A DNA stretch of 64,000 nucleotides from Lachnospiraceae bacterium (GCA_017408735.1 JAFQUB010000056.1:1-64000); one strand, 5' to 3'; positions 1-10,261 are shown, numbered from the stretch's first letter. Numbers and translations are program-made. The notes: generated from the sequence alone by a model not told the origin.

Positions 1-86
1 TAGCTTTCCGGAATTAAATGTCCCATTTTAAGCACACCCCAGCCGCCATGTGCTGGTGATGAATAGTGAAGAGAATTCTCAAACAC
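1..86 (-). CDS. nitrogenase component 1-like protein (N-terminal fragment, cut by window edge)
   Basis: Only about 28 codons are inside the window. Read on the minus strand from a GTG overlapping the end of the NifH-like gene, the peptide begins with [20 protein letters not shown] and continues KMGHLIPES before leaving the window. From memory, a [13 protein letters not shown] N-terminus is found in the NifD/NifE-like 'nitrogenase component 1' proteins that follow NifH-like reductases in Clostridia. The overlap with the upstream stop codon implies translational coupling, as expected for a reductase and its catalytic partner. The substrate cannot be inferred from this fragment. An upstream in-frame start cannot be excluded. 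Confidence 0.55.
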   Translation of the reverse strand, partial: MFENSLHYSSPAHGGWGVLKMGHLIPES

Positions 87-867
87 ATTTTTCGTCGCGC
101 AACAACAACTCACTTCCACTTACCTCCAATACTTTATTTGCTAACTCTCTATAAGCATCTGCCATAGCACTTTCCGGCAATGCTTCAATTACTGTTTTAC
201 CCTGATCTTCTGCAGACTGAACTGCTTTATCTCTTGGAATTACGCTAAGTACCTTTTCTCCCATTTCTTTGGCTGCTTTTTCTACGATTGCCTGTTCATT
301 CTCCACGTTACGTGAATTTAAAATAATGCCGGACATTTTTGCATAGCCACGCTTTCCAAAATTATGTACTGCGCTGGCTATATTGGATGCTGCGTACAAC
401 GCCATCATTTCTCCTGATGTTACAATAAATACATGGTCTGCATAACCACCTCTGATTGGCATCGCAAAACCGCCACATACAACGTCGCCCAATACGTCGT
501 ACAAAACAATATCCGGTTTGTAGTATTCATATCCACCTAATTCTTCTAATTTTTCGAATGCGGTAATAATACCTCGCCCTGCACATCCGATTCCCGGTGT
601 TGGACCTCCGGCTTCCACACAAAGAATGCCATTGTAGCCCTCAAATACGATATCTTCCAGTTCCACTCCTTCTGGTCCTTTTTCCCTGATCTGGTCAAGA
701 ACTGTTGGTATTTTTACGCCGCCCATAAGACATTTAGTTGAATCTGACTTTGGGTCACATCCTATCTGCATTACCTTGTACCCTAAGTCACTTAATGCGG
801 CTGATAAGTTTGAAGTGGTCGTTGATTTTCCAATACCACCTTTTCCATAAATAGCAATTTTAATCAT
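79..867 (-). CDS. NifH-like ATP-dependent iron-sulfur reductase
   Basis: This is a 262-residue cytoplasmic P-loop protein of the nitrogenase iron protein family, which hydrolyses ATP to pass low-potential electrons to a component-1 partner. The Walker A motif GKGGIGKST is at residues 8-16. The two cysteines that hold the shared [4Fe-4S] cluster in the homodimer are present at about 95 (in GIGCAGRGI) and 131 (in DVVCGGF), and DPK lies at about 38-40. The length is slightly shorter than classical NifH (about 270-290). The gene next to it looks like component 1, but no nifB, nifE/N or nifV is visible. A non-nitrogen-fixing NifH homologue (group IV or similar) is therefore more likely than a true nitrogenase. 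It starts at ATG 867 behind AAGGAGA. Confidence 0.85.
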   Translation of the reverse strand: MIKIAIYGKGGIGKSTTTSNLSAALSDLGYKVMQIGCDPKSDSTKCLMGGVKIPTVLDQIREKGPEGVELEDIVFEGYNGILCVEAGGPTPGIGCAGRGIITAFEKLEELGGYEYYKPDIVLYDVLGDVVCGGFAMPIRGGYADHVFIVTSGEMMALYAASNIASAVHNFGKRGYAKMSGIILNSRNVENEQAIVEKAAKEMGEKVLSVIPRDKAVQSAEDQGKTVIEALPESAMADAYRELANKVLEVSGSELLLRDEKCV

Positions 868-887
868 GTGTTTCTCCTTAACTAATT

Positions 888-978
888 TTTGTTAGCTTTT
901 TCTAACCATCGGTTTTAAAATTTGGTTAGCATCGGCTAACCGTTCTTGATAATATCACTCAATAGTGGTTCGTGTCAA
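888..978 (-). promoter_or_regulatory. nifH-like promoter with two GTTAG-N6-CTAAC operators
   Basis: On the minus strand a TTGACA (973-978), 18-bp spacer and TATTAT (949-954) form a good sigma-A promoter. Just downstream is an inverted repeat, GGTTAGC-ATCG-GCTAACC, at 924-941. A second, GTTAG-CTTTTT-CTAAC, is at 891-906. Both fit GTTAG-N6-CTAAC and overlap the start site or leader, where a repressor would act. The half-site resembles the TTAGGTTAG half-site of DtxR/IdeR boxes, so metal-dependent repression is inferred. Confidence 0.7.
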
Positions 979-1026
979 TGGAAGTTTTTGGTAATTTTTC
1001 TCATTTCCCCAACTTTACACATAAAA

Positions 1027-1064
1027 AGAGAATCAGAGTAGCATTTTTTCTACTCTGATTCTCT
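1027..1064. terminator. terminator of the fatty-acid operon
   Basis: A perfect 15-bp stem (1027-1041 with 1050-1064) and an 8-nt loop are followed, on the minus strand, by TTTTTAT. It lies 9 bp past the stop codon of the NPD-family gene and closes the fab-acc operon. Confidence 0.9.
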
Positions 1065-1072
1065 TAAACTAT

Positions 1073-2137
1073 TTATATACTTTCGAAAAAATATTCCTTA
1101 AAAATGTCATCTACATGCTCTAATTTTTCTGCCTTATATGCATTGGCTCCACAAAACAGTAACGCATCCTCTACATTGCCTGTTGCCGCATTTACCAGCG
1201 CATCCGTGATACAATATGGTGTATCTGCCGGATTGCAGGTCTGAATACACTGACGGCATTTTTTAGGCTTATATGCACCATTTTTGCTTTCTTCTGCAAA
1301 ACGGTTCTTTATAGCGCGTCCTGGCATTCCTACAGGACTGTTTACGATGATAATATCTTCTTCTTTTGCATTAATGTATGTCTGTTTATATTTTTCATCT
1401 GCATCACATTCATAGGTTGTTACAAAACGACTTGCCACCTGCACACCGTCCAGTCCCATATCAAGATAATGTTCTACGTCTTTTCGGTTGTAAATACCGC
1501 CACCAAACACAACCGGTATCTTCCGTGCATATTTTGTAGCATATTCCTTTACCACCTGCATAATGCCACGAATTTCATTATCGTAATCCAATTCTTCCAT
1601 ATGATCCAGTTCTTCTCGCTTAAAACCTAAATGTCCACCGGCTTTTGGTCCCTCGATTACCACTAAATCTGCTGTTCTTTTATATTTTTTATCCCACATT
1701 TTTAAGATTACATTGGCAGATTTTACAGAAGAAACAATAGGTGCAATTTTTGTCTTGCTTTCTCCAATTAATTCCGGCAACTTTATTGGAAGTCCTGCTC
1801 CGGAAACCACCAAATCAATTCCGGCTTCTACTGCCGCTTTCACATAATCCTCATAACGTTTCGTTGCCACCATAATGTTGACACCTACAATACCGCCCTC
1901 TGCTTTTTCTCTTGCCAGACGTATTTCTTTCCCTATGGTACGAAGATTTACTTCGATAGGGTTTTTGTCAAAATCCGGTTCCCGATAACCAATTTGTGCT
2001 GTAGAGATTATGCCGATACCACCTGCCTTCGCCACTGCACCTGCAAGACCTGACAAGCTGATTCCAACACCCATCCCCCCTTGAATTAATGGGAATTTTG
2101 CTTTTAAATCGCCTATAATTAATGGTTTCACATTCAC
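1073..2137 (-). CDS. NPD/FabK-family flavin oxidoreductase
   Basis: This is an FMN-binding TIM-barrel enzyme of the nitronate monooxygenase/enoyl-reductase II superfamily. It shows the N-terminal PLIQGGMGVGISLSGLAGAV motif, a GPKAGGHLG segment with the conserved histidine, and a PVVFGGGIYNRKDV phosphate-binding region. The frame is open to 2221, but I choose GTG 2137: it has AGGAGA seven bases upstream and starts one base after the accDA stop, giving 354 residues. An unusual tail after about residue 295 carries four cysteines (KKCRQCIQTCNPADTPYC), possibly a metal site. It is the last gene of the fatty-acid operon, and a second FabK-like enzyme near the operon start is the more conventional enoyl-ACP reductase. 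Its substrate is not known from the sequence. Confidence 0.8.
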   Translation of the reverse strand: MNVKPLIIGDLKAKFPLIQGGMGVGISLSGLAGAVAKAGGIGIISTAQIGYREPDFDKNPIEVNLRTIGKEIRLAREKAEGGIVGVNIMVATKRYEDYVKAAVEAGIDLVVSGAGLPIKLPELIGESKTKIAPIVSSVKSANVILKMWDKKYKRTADLVVIEGPKAGGHLGFKREELDHMEELDYDNEIRGIMQVVKEYATKYARKIPVVFGGGIYNRKDVEHYLDMGLDGVQVASRFVTTYECDADEKYKQTYINAKEEDIIIVNSPVGMPGRAIKNRFAEESKNGAYKPKKCRQCIQTCNPADTPYCITDALVNAATGNVEDALLFCGANAYKAEKLEHVDDIFKEYFFESI

Positions 2138-2138
2138 T

Positions 2139-3845
2139 TTACATTCTCCTAAATCGCTGATACCGCTGCATGGATATTTCTTCCCCATCCATATCTTTAT
2201 ACTGACTGATAAACTCTGCAATACAATGCTTTATCTGCACAGCCGGATATTCTATGGTTTCTGCAGTTGCCGGTTCTTTTTCATATATAATTTCATCTAT
2301 AATACTTAATTCCTTTAAGTCTTCTGCGGTAATTTTCATCACCTGGGCCGCTTCCAATGCACGTTTGCTGTCCTTCCACAAGATAGATGCAAATCCTTCC
2401 GGTGAAAGAATGGAATATGTGGCATTTTCTAACATAATTACTTTATTGGCAACCGCCAGTGCAAGAGCACCACCACTGCCTCCCTCGCCAATCATAACAC
2501 TTAACACAGGAACCTTTAAGTCAGACATTTCCATAAGGTTTCTGGCAATCGCCTCTCCCTGACCACGTTCTTCTGCTTCCATTCCGCAAAACGCTCCCGG
2601 AGTGTCTACAAAATTGATCACAGGACGTCCAAATTTTTCTGCCTGCTTCATTAACCGCAATGCTTTTCGATATCCTTCCGGTGAAGGCATACCAAAATTT
2701 CTTGCTATATTTTCTTTGGTATTTCTACCTTTCTGTATTCCGATTACAGTCACCGGAACCCCCTGAAAATAAGCCAGACCACCCACTACAGCTGCATCGT
2801 CTGCATATAGACGATCCCCATGGAATTCTGTAAAATCAGTAAAGATATTCTCAATATAATCTAAGGCAGTAGCTCTGTCTGCTGCTCTAGACAATTGCAC
2901 ACGTTCCCAGGCAGACATTTCTGTGCCTTTCTGACGTGAAACAGCCGTTTCTGAAATTTCCAACTTAGCCTTTTCTGGTTTATTATGCATCTGAAGCAAT
3001 TTATATAAAGTATCTTTCAACTCTTCTCTTTTTACAATGGCATCAATAAAACCATGCTCCAACAAAAATTCTGCCCGTTGAAAACCTTCTGGGAGTTTCT
3101 GTCCGATGGTCTGTTCGATTACTCTCTGACCTGCAAAACCAATCAATGCATTTGGCTCTGCCAGAATAATATCACCTAACATGGCGAAACTTGCTGTAAC
3201 ACCGCCGGTAGTAGGGTCTGTCAGCATTGTAATATATAAAAGTCCTGCATTAGAATGACGTTTGATTGCTGCTGATGTTTTTGCCATCTGCATCAGTGAC
3301 ACCATGCCTTCCTGCATTCTTGCCCCACCACTGCAGCAGAACACAATTACCGGAAGCTTTTCTTCTGTGGCACGCTCAAAGGCTCTGGCTATTTTTTCCC
3401 CTACTGCCTGCCCCATACTACCCATAATAAAACGGGCATCACAGACGCAAATAACGGTTTCTACACCATAAATCTTTGCTTTACCACAAGTAACAGCCTC
3501 TCCTAACTTGGTTTTCTCTCTGGTCTGAGCCAGTTTTTCTTCGTAACCTTCAAAATCCAATGGGTTATTGCCCACCAGTTCTTTATCCCATTCTTCGAAG
3601 CTGTGTTTATCCACTACCATTCGGAGTCTGTTCTTAGTTCTTACGCGAAAGTACGCATCACATTTATAACAGCTATAAAAGTTATTTACAACATCTTCTT
3701 TGTAAAGCAGTTCTCCGCATTTTGGACATTTGATCCAAAGTCCTTCCGGCACTCTTGGTTCTGTACCTTTTGCTTTTTTTTCTTTTTCAATTTTCATGTC
3801 TTCTGCCGCTACTTTTATATAACTTGGCTTTTTAAATTTTAACAT
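2139..3845 (-). CDS. accDA: acetyl-CoA carboxylase carboxyltransferase, fused beta-alpha subunits
   Basis: The 568-residue protein carries AccD and AccA in one chain. The AccD part (about 1-290) has the four-cysteine zinc ribbon (C40, C43, C59, C62) and the crotonase-type GGARMQEG and [10 protein letters not shown] segments. The AccA part (about 300-568) has [16 protein letters not shown] and [10 protein letters not shown]. The enzyme moves carboxyl from carboxybiotin on AccB to acetyl-CoA, making malonyl-CoA for fatty-acid synthesis in the cytoplasm. In many bacteria the two subunits are separate genes of about 280-320 residues. Here the reading frame is continuous with a short linker, so the fusion is real unless a stop codon was lost by a sequencing error. 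It lies 12 bp downstream of accC. Confidence 0.95.
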   Translation of the reverse strand: MLKFKKPSYIKVAAEDMKIEKEKKAKGTEPRVPEGLWIKCPKCGELLYKEDVVNNFYSCYKCDAYFRVRTKNRLRMVVDKHSFEEWDKELVGNNPLDFEGYEEKLAQTREKTKLGEAVTCGKAKIYGVETVICVCDARFIMGSMGQAVGEKIARAFERATEEKLPVIVFCCSGGARMQEGMVSLMQMAKTSAAIKRHSNAGLLYITMLTDPTTGGVTASFAMLGDIILAEPNALIGFAGQRVIEQTIGQKLPEGFQRAEFLLEHGFIDAIVKREELKDTLYKLLQMHNKPEKAKLEISETAVSRQKGTEMSAWERVQLSRAADRATALDYIENIFTDFTEFHGDRLYADDAAVVGGLAYFQGVPVTVIGIQKGRNTKENIARNFGMPSPEGYRKALRLMKQAEKFGRPVINFVDTPGAFCGMEAEERGQGEAIARNLMEMSDLKVPVLSVMIGEGGSGGALALAVANKVIMLENATYSILSPEGFASILWKDSKRALEAAQVMKITAEDLKELSIIDEIIYEKEPATAETIEYPAVQIKHCIAEFISQYKDMDGEEISMQRYQRFRRM

Positions 3846-3857
3846 GAACCTCTACTC

Positions 3858-5198
3858 CTAACCAAAATTCTCCTCAATAAACTGAGTGGTAATATTTCCT
3901 GCCAAGAAATCCTCATTATTAAGAATCTCATACTGGAAATCTATATTTGTTTCAATCCCTTCCACAATCAATTCGCCTAATACACTTCGCATCTTCTGAA
4001 TTGCGGAAGCTCTGTCTTTATCATGTACAATAATTTTTGCAATCATGGAATCGTAATTTGCAGGTATTGTGTAATCACAATATACTGCGGTATCTACTCT
4101 GACACCATTGCCACCCGGCAAATGAAGCTGGGTAATTTTTCCAGGACATGGCATAAATTTTCTCTTAGGGTCTTCTGCATTGATTCTACATTCTATGGCA
4201 TGACCTCTTAAAGCTACCTCTTCCTGGGAAACAGACAATTTTTCTCCTGCTGCCACCCGAATCTGTTCTTTAATCAAATCAAGTCCCGTTACCATTTCTG
4301 TAACACCATGTTCTACCTGAATTCTTGTATTCATTTCCATAAAATAAAAATCTTTGTTTTTATCTAACAAAAATTCAATGGTTCCAGCCCCTTCATACTC
4401 TGCTGCTTTTGCAGCTAAAACGGCTGTTTCTCCCATTTTCTTTCTTAGTTCATCATCCAATGCACAGGATGGTGATTCTTCTAACATTTTCTGATGACGA
4501 CGCTGCAGGGAACAGTCACGTTCTCCTAACTGTACTACGTTGCCATACTTATCTGCCATAATCTGAATTTCAATGTGTCTTGGTTCTTCAATAAACTTTT
4601 CGATGTACATTGTATCATCTGCAAAAGCCGCCACAGATTCTCTCTGGGCTGTTTCAAACTGACTGATAAAGCACTCTGGGTTTTCTGCCACACGCATGCC
4701 TTTACCGCCACCGCCGGAGGATGCCTTAATCATTACCGGGAAGCCAATTTCCCTGGCAATTTCCAATGCTTTCTCCGCTTCAAAAACAGGTTCTTTGGTT
4801 CCCGGAACTACCGGAACCCCTGCATCCATCATCGTCTTTCTTGCCTCAGACTTATTCCCCATTTTCTGAATTACTTCTGCACTCGGACCAATAAATGCGA
4901 TATTGCATTTATTACACATATCTACAAACCTGCTGTTTTCGGAAAGAAAGCCGAAGCCAGGGTGTATGGCTTCGGCCCCAGTTACGATGGTTGCACTAAC
5001 TATACGTTCCATGTTAAGATAACTGTCTTTTGCCAAAGCAGGACCGATACAGATTGCTTCGTCTGCCAGCTGAGTGTGCAACGCTTCTTTGTCTGCCTCT
5101 GAATACACTGCTACTGTTTCAATTCCCATTTCTCTGCAGGCACGAATAATTCTTACGGCGATTTCACCGCGATTTGCAATCAGAATCTTATGAAACAT
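3858..5198 (-). CDS. accC: acetyl-CoA carboxylase biotin carboxylase subunit
   Basis: At 446 residues this is the usual length for AccC. It has the N-terminal FHKILIANRGEIAVRIIRA signature of biotin carboxylases, the ATP-grasp glycine loop SSGGGGKGM at about 160-168 with a lysine at 158, and the EMNTRIQVEHGVTEMVTG stretch with catalytic glutamate and arginine residues. It carboxylates the biotin on AccB using ATP and bicarbonate. The start ATG follows GGAGGAAAAT. The gene sits between fabZ and accDA with gaps of about 10 bp, which implies one transcript. Confidence 0.97.
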   Translation of the reverse strand: MFHKILIANRGEIAVRIIRACREMGIETVAVYSEADKEALHTQLADEAICIGPALAKDSYLNMERIVSATIVTGAEAIHPGFGFLSENSRFVDMCNKCNIAFIGPSAEVIQKMGNKSEARKTMMDAGVPVVPGTKEPVFEAEKALEIAREIGFPVMIKASSGGGGKGMRVAENPECFISQFETAQRESVAAFADDTMYIEKFIEEPRHIEIQIMADKYGNVVQLGERDCSLQRRHQKMLEESPSCALDDELRKKMGETAVLAAKAAEYEGAGTIEFLLDKNKDFYFMEMNTRIQVEHGVTEMVTGLDLIKEQIRVAAGEKLSVSQEEVALRGHAIECRINAEDPKRKFMPCPGKITQLHLPGGNGVRVDTAVYCDYTIPANYDSMIAKIIVHDKDRASAIQKMRSVLGELIVEGIETNIDFQYEILNNEDFLAGNITTQFIEENFG

Positions 5199-5207
5199 AT
5201 TTTCCTC

Positions 5208-5636
5208 CTATCCAATGGCAAAGGTCAGCTCTGCCTGAGTTACCAATTTACCATCTACATATGCTTTACCAACACCGACACCGATAGGACCTTTTTGCTT
5301 TGTAATTTCCACTTCTAATTTCAACACATCTCCCGGAACTACCTTGCCTTTAAATTTTGCAGAGTTAATTCCGCCAAAATATGCTGTTTTACCTTTGAAT
5401 TCTTCCTTACAAAGCATTGCAACTGCCCCAACCTGTGCCATTGCTTCTACGATTAACACGCCTGGCATAACCGGTTCCTGCGGGAAATGTCCGGCAAAGA
5501 ACGGTTCATTGTAGGAAACACATTTCTTACCTACCGCTTTCTTACCTTCCTCCAGTTCCTCAATGGTATCAATCAGCAGAAACGGCTGTCTGTGAGGAAT
5601 AATTTCCATAATTTCTTTGGTGGTTAATACTGACAT
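5208..5636 (-). CDS. fabZ: 3-hydroxyacyl-ACP dehydratase FabZ
   Basis: This is a 142-residue hot-dog-fold dehydratase. It starts with the [12 protein letters not shown] motif at about 12-23, and the catalytic pair is visible as H50 (FFAGHFP) and E64 (LIVEAMAQ). It removes water from 3-hydroxyacyl-ACP in each elongation cycle. Its place between accB and accC matches the streptococcal-type fab cluster. No fabM-type isomerase is present in the window, so how unsaturated acids are made is not visible here. Confidence 0.96.
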   Translation of the reverse strand: MSVLTTKEIMEIIPHRQPFLLIDTIEELEEGKKAVGKKCVSYNEPFFAGHFPQEPVMPGVLIVEAMAQVGAVAMLCKEEFKGKTAYFGGINSAKFKGKVVPGDVLKLEVEITKQKGPIGVGVGKAYVDGKLVTQAELTFAIG

Positions 5637-5650
5637 TTTTACCTTCCTCC

Positions 5651-6085
5651 CTATTCAATGATAAACAAGGTTTGGCCGTATTCCACCATATCCATGTTAT
5701 CTACAAGAATTTCTTTTATAACTCCATCGTACTCACATTCGATTTCATTCATCAGCTTCATCGCTTCGATGATACCCAGAGTCTGACCTTTTTTCACACG
5801 GTCACCCACTTTTACAAATGGCTCTGCATCCGGTGATGGTGCATTATAAAAGGTTCCTACCAATGGAGATTTCATTTCGTTACCTGAGATTGTTTTTGCA
5901 ACTTCATTTACGACTGCTTCACTCTTTGGTACGATTGTTGTCTGAACTGGAAGTGCTGCTACAGATACCTGTTCTTTTTTCTGTTTTTTCATTTCAATAT
6001 TGATTTCCTCGTTATCCAGACTAAAGCTGGTCAACTCTGAAGCTGAAACAGTTTCAATCAAACGTATAATCTGTTCAAATTCCAT
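5651..6085 (-). CDS. accB: acetyl-CoA carboxylase biotin carboxyl carrier protein
   Basis: The 144-residue BCCP has a variable N-terminal helix, a polar linker, and a C-terminal biotinyl domain (about 70-144) with the biotin attachment motif EAMKLM, the lysine being residue 110. [20 protein letters not shown] before it is the usual domain entry. It carries carboxybiotin between AccC and the AccDA fusion. It lies 11 bp after fabF and 14 bp before fabZ. Confidence 0.96.
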   Translation of the reverse strand: MEFEQIIRLIETVSASELTSFSLDNEEINIEMKKQKKEQVSVAALPVQTTIVPKSEAVVNEVAKTISGNEMKSPLVGTFYNAPSPDAEPFVKVGDRVKKGQTLGIIEAMKLMNEIECEYDGVIKEILVDNMDMVEYGQTLFIIE

Positions 6086-6096
6086 TTCTATCTCCT

Positions 6097-7329
6097 CTAT
6101 TCACTATACTTGCTAATCAGAATACTTGCATTATGTCCTCCAAATCCAAGGGAGTTACTCAATGCATACTTAATTTCCTGATTCACAGGTTCTTTTACAT
6201 AATCTAAATCAATTTCTTCATCCGGAATGTTATATCCTACTGTCTGGTGAATATAACCTTCCTCTAACTGTTTTACACAGGCAATAAATTCTACTGCACC
6301 TGCTGCTCCTAACAAATGTCCAATCATAGACTTTGTGGAGTTAATTTTAATATTCTTCGCATGGTCACCAAATGCTGCTTTGATTGCTCTTGTTTCAAAC
6401 AAGTCATTGTGATGTGTTGCTGTACCATGTGCATTGATGTATGTGATGTCTTCTTTTTCAATTCCTGCATCACGAACCGCAAATAACATAGCATTTGCTG
6501 CTCCCATACCGTCTTCTGCCGGAGAAGTAATATGGAATGCATCGGAAGTTGTACCATAGCCTACTACCTCTGCGTAAATTTTTGCTCCACGCTTTTTCGC
6601 ATGCTCCAATTCTTCCAATACAACCACACCGGAACCTTCACCCATAACAAAACCACTTCTGTTTTTGTCAAATGGTAAGGAACATTTGGTAGGGTCTTCT
6701 TCTGTAGATAACGCTGTTAATGCTGTAAATCCTCCAATTCCTACAGGAGTAATAGAACTTTCTGTTCCTCCGGCTACCATCACATCTGCATCTCCATACT
6801 GAATAGTACGGAAGGCTTCACCGATGGAATGTGTACCGGTTGCACAAGCTGTTACTACGTTGATGCTCTTTCCTTTTAATCCAAACTGAATGGATACGTT
6901 ACCTGCCGCCATATTAGAAATCATCAAAGGAATTAACAATGGGTTTAATCTTCCCGGTCCTTTTTCCAATAATTTCTTATGGTCTTTTTCAAAAATGTCA
7001 AGACTTCCGATACCGGAACCGATAGAACATCCCACTCTGTATGGGTCTTCCTGTTCCATATCAATCTTTGCATCTTCTAACGCTTCCTTTGCCGCTGCAA
7101 CTGCATACTGACAGAAAGCTTCCATTCTTCTGGCTGATTTCGGATCCATATATTCTTTTGGATTAAAATCCTTTACTTCTGCTGCAATTTTCACTTTATA
7201 ATCTGTGGTGTCAAACTTAGTGATTTCACCAAAACCAAGTTTTCCCTGCTTGATGCCATCCCAGTAACCATCCACACCTAAACCGATAGGAGTAATTGCT
7301 CCCATCCCTGTAACTACAACTCTTTTCAT
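6097..7329 (-). CDS. fabF: 3-oxoacyl-ACP synthase II FabF
   Basis: The 410-residue condensing enzyme has the full Cys-His-His catalytic set: C162 in [12 protein letters not shown]301 in [12 protein letters not shown] and H338 in [12 protein letters not shown]. It extends acyl-ACP chains by decarboxylative condensation with malonyl-ACP. It is the only ketoacyl-ACP synthase in the window. The KAS III enzyme FabH needed for initiation is not in this operon, unlike in the streptococcal arrangement. Confidence 0.97.
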   Translation of the reverse strand: MKRVVVTGMGAITPIGLGVDGYWDGIKQGKLGFGEITKFDTTDYKVKIAAEVKDFNPKEYMDPKSARRMEAFCQYAVAAAKEALEDAKIDMEQEDPYRVGCSIGSGIGSLDIFEKDHKKLLEKGPGRLNPLLIPLMISNMAAGNVSIQFGLKGKSINVVTACATGTHSIGEAFRTIQYGDADVMVAGGTESSITPVGIGGFTALTALSTEEDPTKCSLPFDKNRSGFVMGEGSGVVVLEELEHAKKRGAKIYAEVVGYGTTSDAFHITSPAEDGMGAANAMLFAVRDAGIEKEDITYINAHGTATHHNDLFETRAIKAAFGDHAKNIKINSTKSMIGHLLGAAGAVEFIACVKQLEEGYIHQTVGYNIPDEEIDLDYVKEPVNQEIKYALSNSLGFGGHNASILISKYSE

Positions 7330-7345
7330 AACTAATAATTCTCCT

Positions 7346-8086
7346 TTATATCGCCATACCGCCGTCTACACTAATTACCTGTCCTGTAATATAAGAGGCT
7401 TCCTCTGATGCAAGAAATGCTACCACATTAGCAACTTCCTTTGGATTTCCTGTTCTCTGAAATGGTATCTGTGCAACAGTTGCTTCTTTTGCCGCATCTG
7501 TCATTGCCGCAGTCATTTCTGTATCAATAAATCCAGGTGCTACTGCATTTACATTAATCTGTCTGGAAGCAAGTTCTCTTGCCATAGTTTTTGTCAAACC
7601 AATTACACCTGCTTTTGCTGCTGCATAATTTGCCTGACCTGCATTTCCCAGTATGCCGGTTACAGAAGAAATATTAATAATTTTTCCCTGTTTCTGTTTT
7701 AACATCTGACGTGAAGCCTGCTTGATTGTGTTAAATACGCCCTTTAAGTTGATGGCAATAACATCATCAAAATCTTCTTCTTTCATTTTCATAATCAGAT
7801 TATCTTTTGTGATTCCCGCATTATTTACTAAAATATCAAGACTTCCGTGAGCTTTCACCACATCTTTTACCATGGTTTCCACTGCCGCAAAATCTGATAC
7901 ATTACACTGGTAAATATCGGCAGCACCGCCATTGCTTTCAATTGTGCTTTTCACTTCTTCTGCTTTTTCTTTAGAGCCATTGTAGTTAATCACTACAAAA
8001 GCACCTTTTTCTGCCAGTGTAATTGCGATTTCTCGTCCGATTCCACGAGAAGCACCGGTAACCAATGCAACTTTCCCTTTTAACAT
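7346..8086 (-). CDS. fabG: 3-oxoacyl-ACP reductase FabG
   Basis: This is a short-chain dehydrogenase of 246 residues. The NADPH-binding motif TGASRGIG is near residues 10-17, NNAG is at about 88-91, the catalytic serine is near 140-141, and the YxxxK pair is Y154/K158. The frame is open up to 8119, but ATG 8086 is chosen because AAGGAGGAAAAT lies directly upstream and the alternative would overlap fabD. It reduces 3-oxoacyl-ACP to the 3-hydroxy form. Confidence 0.96.
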   Translation of the reverse strand: MLKGKVALVTGASRGIGREIAITLAEKGAFVVINYNGSKEKAEEVKSTIESNGGAADIYQCNVSDFAAVETMVKDVVKAHGSLDILVNNAGITKDNLIMKMKEEDFDDVIAINLKGVFNTIKQASRQMLKQKQGKIINISSVTGILGNAGQANYAAAKAGVIGLTKTMARELASRQINVNAVAPGFIDTEMTAAMTDAAKEATVAQIPFQRTGNPKEVANVVAFLASEEASYITGQVISVDGGMAI

Positions 8087-8096
8087 ATTTTCCTCC

Positions 8097-9026
8097 TTAA
8101 CCCTGACACAGGGCTGCAATTTTTTCTAAATCCTCTATTTTTTCCACATTGAACATGGTAACTTTTTTCTCTTTATCAATCTTTCTCATAAAGCCTGCTA
8201 AGGTCTTTCCCGGTCCGATTTCAATAAAGGTATCGATTCCATCTTCAATCATTTTTTCTACGCTCTGCTGCCATTTTACAGAAGAATATACCTGTTCTTT
8301 TAACAGTTCCTTTACGTTTGCTGTATCTTTCACGTAATCTGCTGTCACATTGGTAAGATATGGAACTTTAATTTCTCCCAGAGAAACATCTGCCAGAACT
8401 TCATATAATTTTGCACCTGCGTCCTGTAACATTGCAGAGTGGAATGGTCCGCTTACATTTAATTTCACGCAACGCTTTGCGCCCTGCTCTTTTAAAGCTT
8501 CACATGCCTTATCCACCGCAGCTTCTTCTCCGGTAATTACAATCTGTCCAGGACAGTTATAGTTGGCAACACTTACAATGCCTTCTGTCTTTTCGCAGAT
8601 ATCTGCAATCACAGCTCCGTCCAATCCAAGGATTGCTGCCATAGCTCCACCGGTAGGTACTGCTTCCTGCATTAAAATACCTCTCTGTCTTACAACCTTA
8701 AAGGCATCTTCTACAGATAAAACTCCTGCTGTTACCAATGCACCGTATTCTCCAAGGCTTAATCCGGCTGTTACCTCCGGACGGATTCCTTTTTCTTCCA
8801 GCACTTTTGCCAGAGCAACCTCTACTGTCAACATGGCTATCTGTGTGTATTCTGTAATGTTGATTTCTTCATTTTCTTCAAAACAGATTGCTTCCACATC
8901 CAGTCCTGTAGCTTCCTTTGCTGTAGCAAAAATATCTTTACATACCTGAAAGTTTTCATAAAAATCTTTTCCCATTCCCACATACTGGGCGCCCTGCCCT
9001 GGGAATACAAATGCAATCCTGCTCAT
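8097..9026 (-). CDS. fabD: malonyl-CoA:ACP transacylase FabD
   Basis: The 309-residue protein starts with [16 protein letters not shown] and has the nucleophile serine at 90 within [10 protein letters not shown] and a catalytic histidine at 196 in [10 protein letters not shown]. It loads malonyl groups onto the acyl carrier protein. Its stop codon overlaps the ribosome site of fabG. Length and motifs are standard. Confidence 0.96.
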   Translation of the reverse strand: MSRIAFVFPGQGAQYVGMGKDFYENFQVCKDIFATAKEATGLDVEAICFEENEEINITEYTQIAMLTVEVALAKVLEEKGIRPEVTAGLSLGEYGALVTAGVLSVEDAFKVVRQRGILMQEAVPTGGAMAAILGLDGAVIADICEKTEGIVSVANYNCPGQIVITGEEAAVDKACEALKEQGAKRCVKLNVSGPFHSAMLQDAGAKLYEVLADVSLGEIKVPYLTNVTADYVKDTANVKELLKEQVYSSVKWQQSVEKMIEDGIDTFIEIGPGKTLAGFMRKIDKEKKVTMFNVEKIEDLEKIAALCQG

Positions 9027-9055
9027 ATATTTCTCCTTCTTGTTATATGAATTTC

Positions 9056-9982
9056 TTACTTTAATCTAAGTAATGCTTCTGCCTGTGACATGATTTCTTT
9101 TACGATTTCATCACATGACTTTTCTTCTTTTACCAAACCTGCAATCTGGCCTGCCATAAGAGAACCATTCATTACGTCCCCTTCTACTACTGCTTTTCTG
9201 AGAGAACCTAATGTTAAATGTTCCAGTTCTTCAAAAGCAGCACCTTCTTTTTCCATACGCAGGTATTCTCTTGTCATCTTGTTACGAAGAACACGAATTG
9301 GGTGTCCATAACTACGTCCTGTTACTTCAGAGTCAATGTCTTTGGCTTTGATAATTCTTTCTTTGTAGTTTTCGTGAACAATAGATTCTTTGGATGCGAC
9401 AAAACGTGTACCAATCTGTACCGCTTCTGCTCCTAACATCATAGCTGCTGCAAAGCCTCTGCCGTCTGCTACACCACCGGCTGCAATTACCGGAATGTCT
9501 ACTGCATCTACTACCTGTGGCACAAGACACATGGTAGTCTGTGAACCGATATGTCCACCAGATTCACAACCTTCTGCAACCACCGCATCAGCACCGTATT
9601 TTTCCATACGTTTTGCCAATGCCACAGAAGCAACAACAGGCATAACCTTTACGCCTGCATTCTTCCACATTTCCATATACTTTTCCGGATTTCCTGCACC
9701 GGTAGTAACTGCTTTGATTCCTTCTTCCACAATTACCTGTGCTACTTCGTCCGCATGTGGACTCATTAACATAACATTTACACCGATTGGCTTATCGGTT
9801 AATTCTTTTGCTTTTCTAATTTCATTTCGAACAACATCGGCTGTTGCACTGGCACCACCAATAAGTCCCAGTCCTCCGGCTTCTGACACAGCGGCTGCCA
9901 AATTATGTTCAGCCACCCATGCCATACCACCCTGAATAATCGGATATTCAATACCGAGAAGTTCAGTGATTCTTGTCTTCAT
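9056..9982 (-). CDS. fabK: enoyl-ACP reductase II FabK
   Basis: This is an FMN-dependent TIM-barrel enzyme of about 308 residues, starting MKTRITELLGIEYPIIQGGM. Typical family segments AEGCESGGHIG and AAGGVADGRGFAAAMMLGA are present. It reduces the enoyl-ACP double bond in the last step of the cycle, replacing FabI. The start is placed at ATG 9982 just after the acpP stop; the frame is open to 9997. The position directly after acpP is that of fabK in streptococcal and clostridial fab clusters. Confidence 0.93.
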   Translation of the reverse strand: MKTRITELLGIEYPIIQGGMAWVAEHNLAAAVSEAGGLGLIGGASATADVVRNEIRKAKELTDKPIGVNVMLMSPHADEVAQVIVEEGIKAVTTGAGNPEKYMEMWKNAGVKVMPVVASVALAKRMEKYGADAVVAEGCESGGHIGSQTTMCLVPQVVDAVDIPVIAAGGVADGRGFAAAMMLGAEAVQIGTRFVASKESIVHENYKERIIKAKDIDSEVTGRSYGHPIRVLRNKMTREYLRMEKEGAAFEELEHLTLGSLRKAVVEGDVMNGSLMAGQIAGLVKEEKSCDEIVKEIMSQAEALLRLK

Positions 9983-9983
9983 T

Positions 9984-10217
9984 TTATTCTTCCACACCTT
10001 TGTTTTTCAAATAATCGATAACGGCACCTACAGTTGTGATGCTTTCTAAATCTTCAGATGGAATTTCAATGTTGTATTCTTCTTCTAAGCTCATTACTAA
10101 TTCAAATAAATCTAAGGAATCTGCTCCTAAGTCTTCCTTAAAGCTTGTTTCTGCTGTAATTGTATCAGCGTCTGCACTTAACTGTTCTGCAATAATTTCT
10201 TTGATTTTTTCTAACAT
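9984..10217 (-). CDS. acpP: acyl carrier protein of fatty-acid synthesis
   Basis: This is a 77-residue acidic helical protein with the 4'-phosphopantetheine attachment serine S34 in [10 protein letters not shown]. It carries the growing chain for FabD, FabF, FabG, FabZ and FabK. It is the first gene of the operon and follows directly after a strong promoter. A second, different carrier protein lies at 16145-16375 in the dlt-like cluster. Confidence 0.96.
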   Translation of the reverse strand: MLEKIKEIIAEQLSADADTITAETSFKEDLGADSLDLFELVMSLEEEYNIEIPSEDLESITTVGAVIDYLKNKGVEE

Positions 10218-10261
10218 AATTTCATTTTCCTTTCGATTTTAAAATAGTTTTATTAACAAAT

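Noticed and set aside
79..867. Assignment as nitrogen-fixing nifH
   Set aside because: No nif assembly genes are in view and NifH homologues serve other reactions; the sequence supports only the family.
9333..9935. Long plus-strand open frames inside fabK and fabD
   Set aside because: They are antisense shadows of well-supported enzymes.
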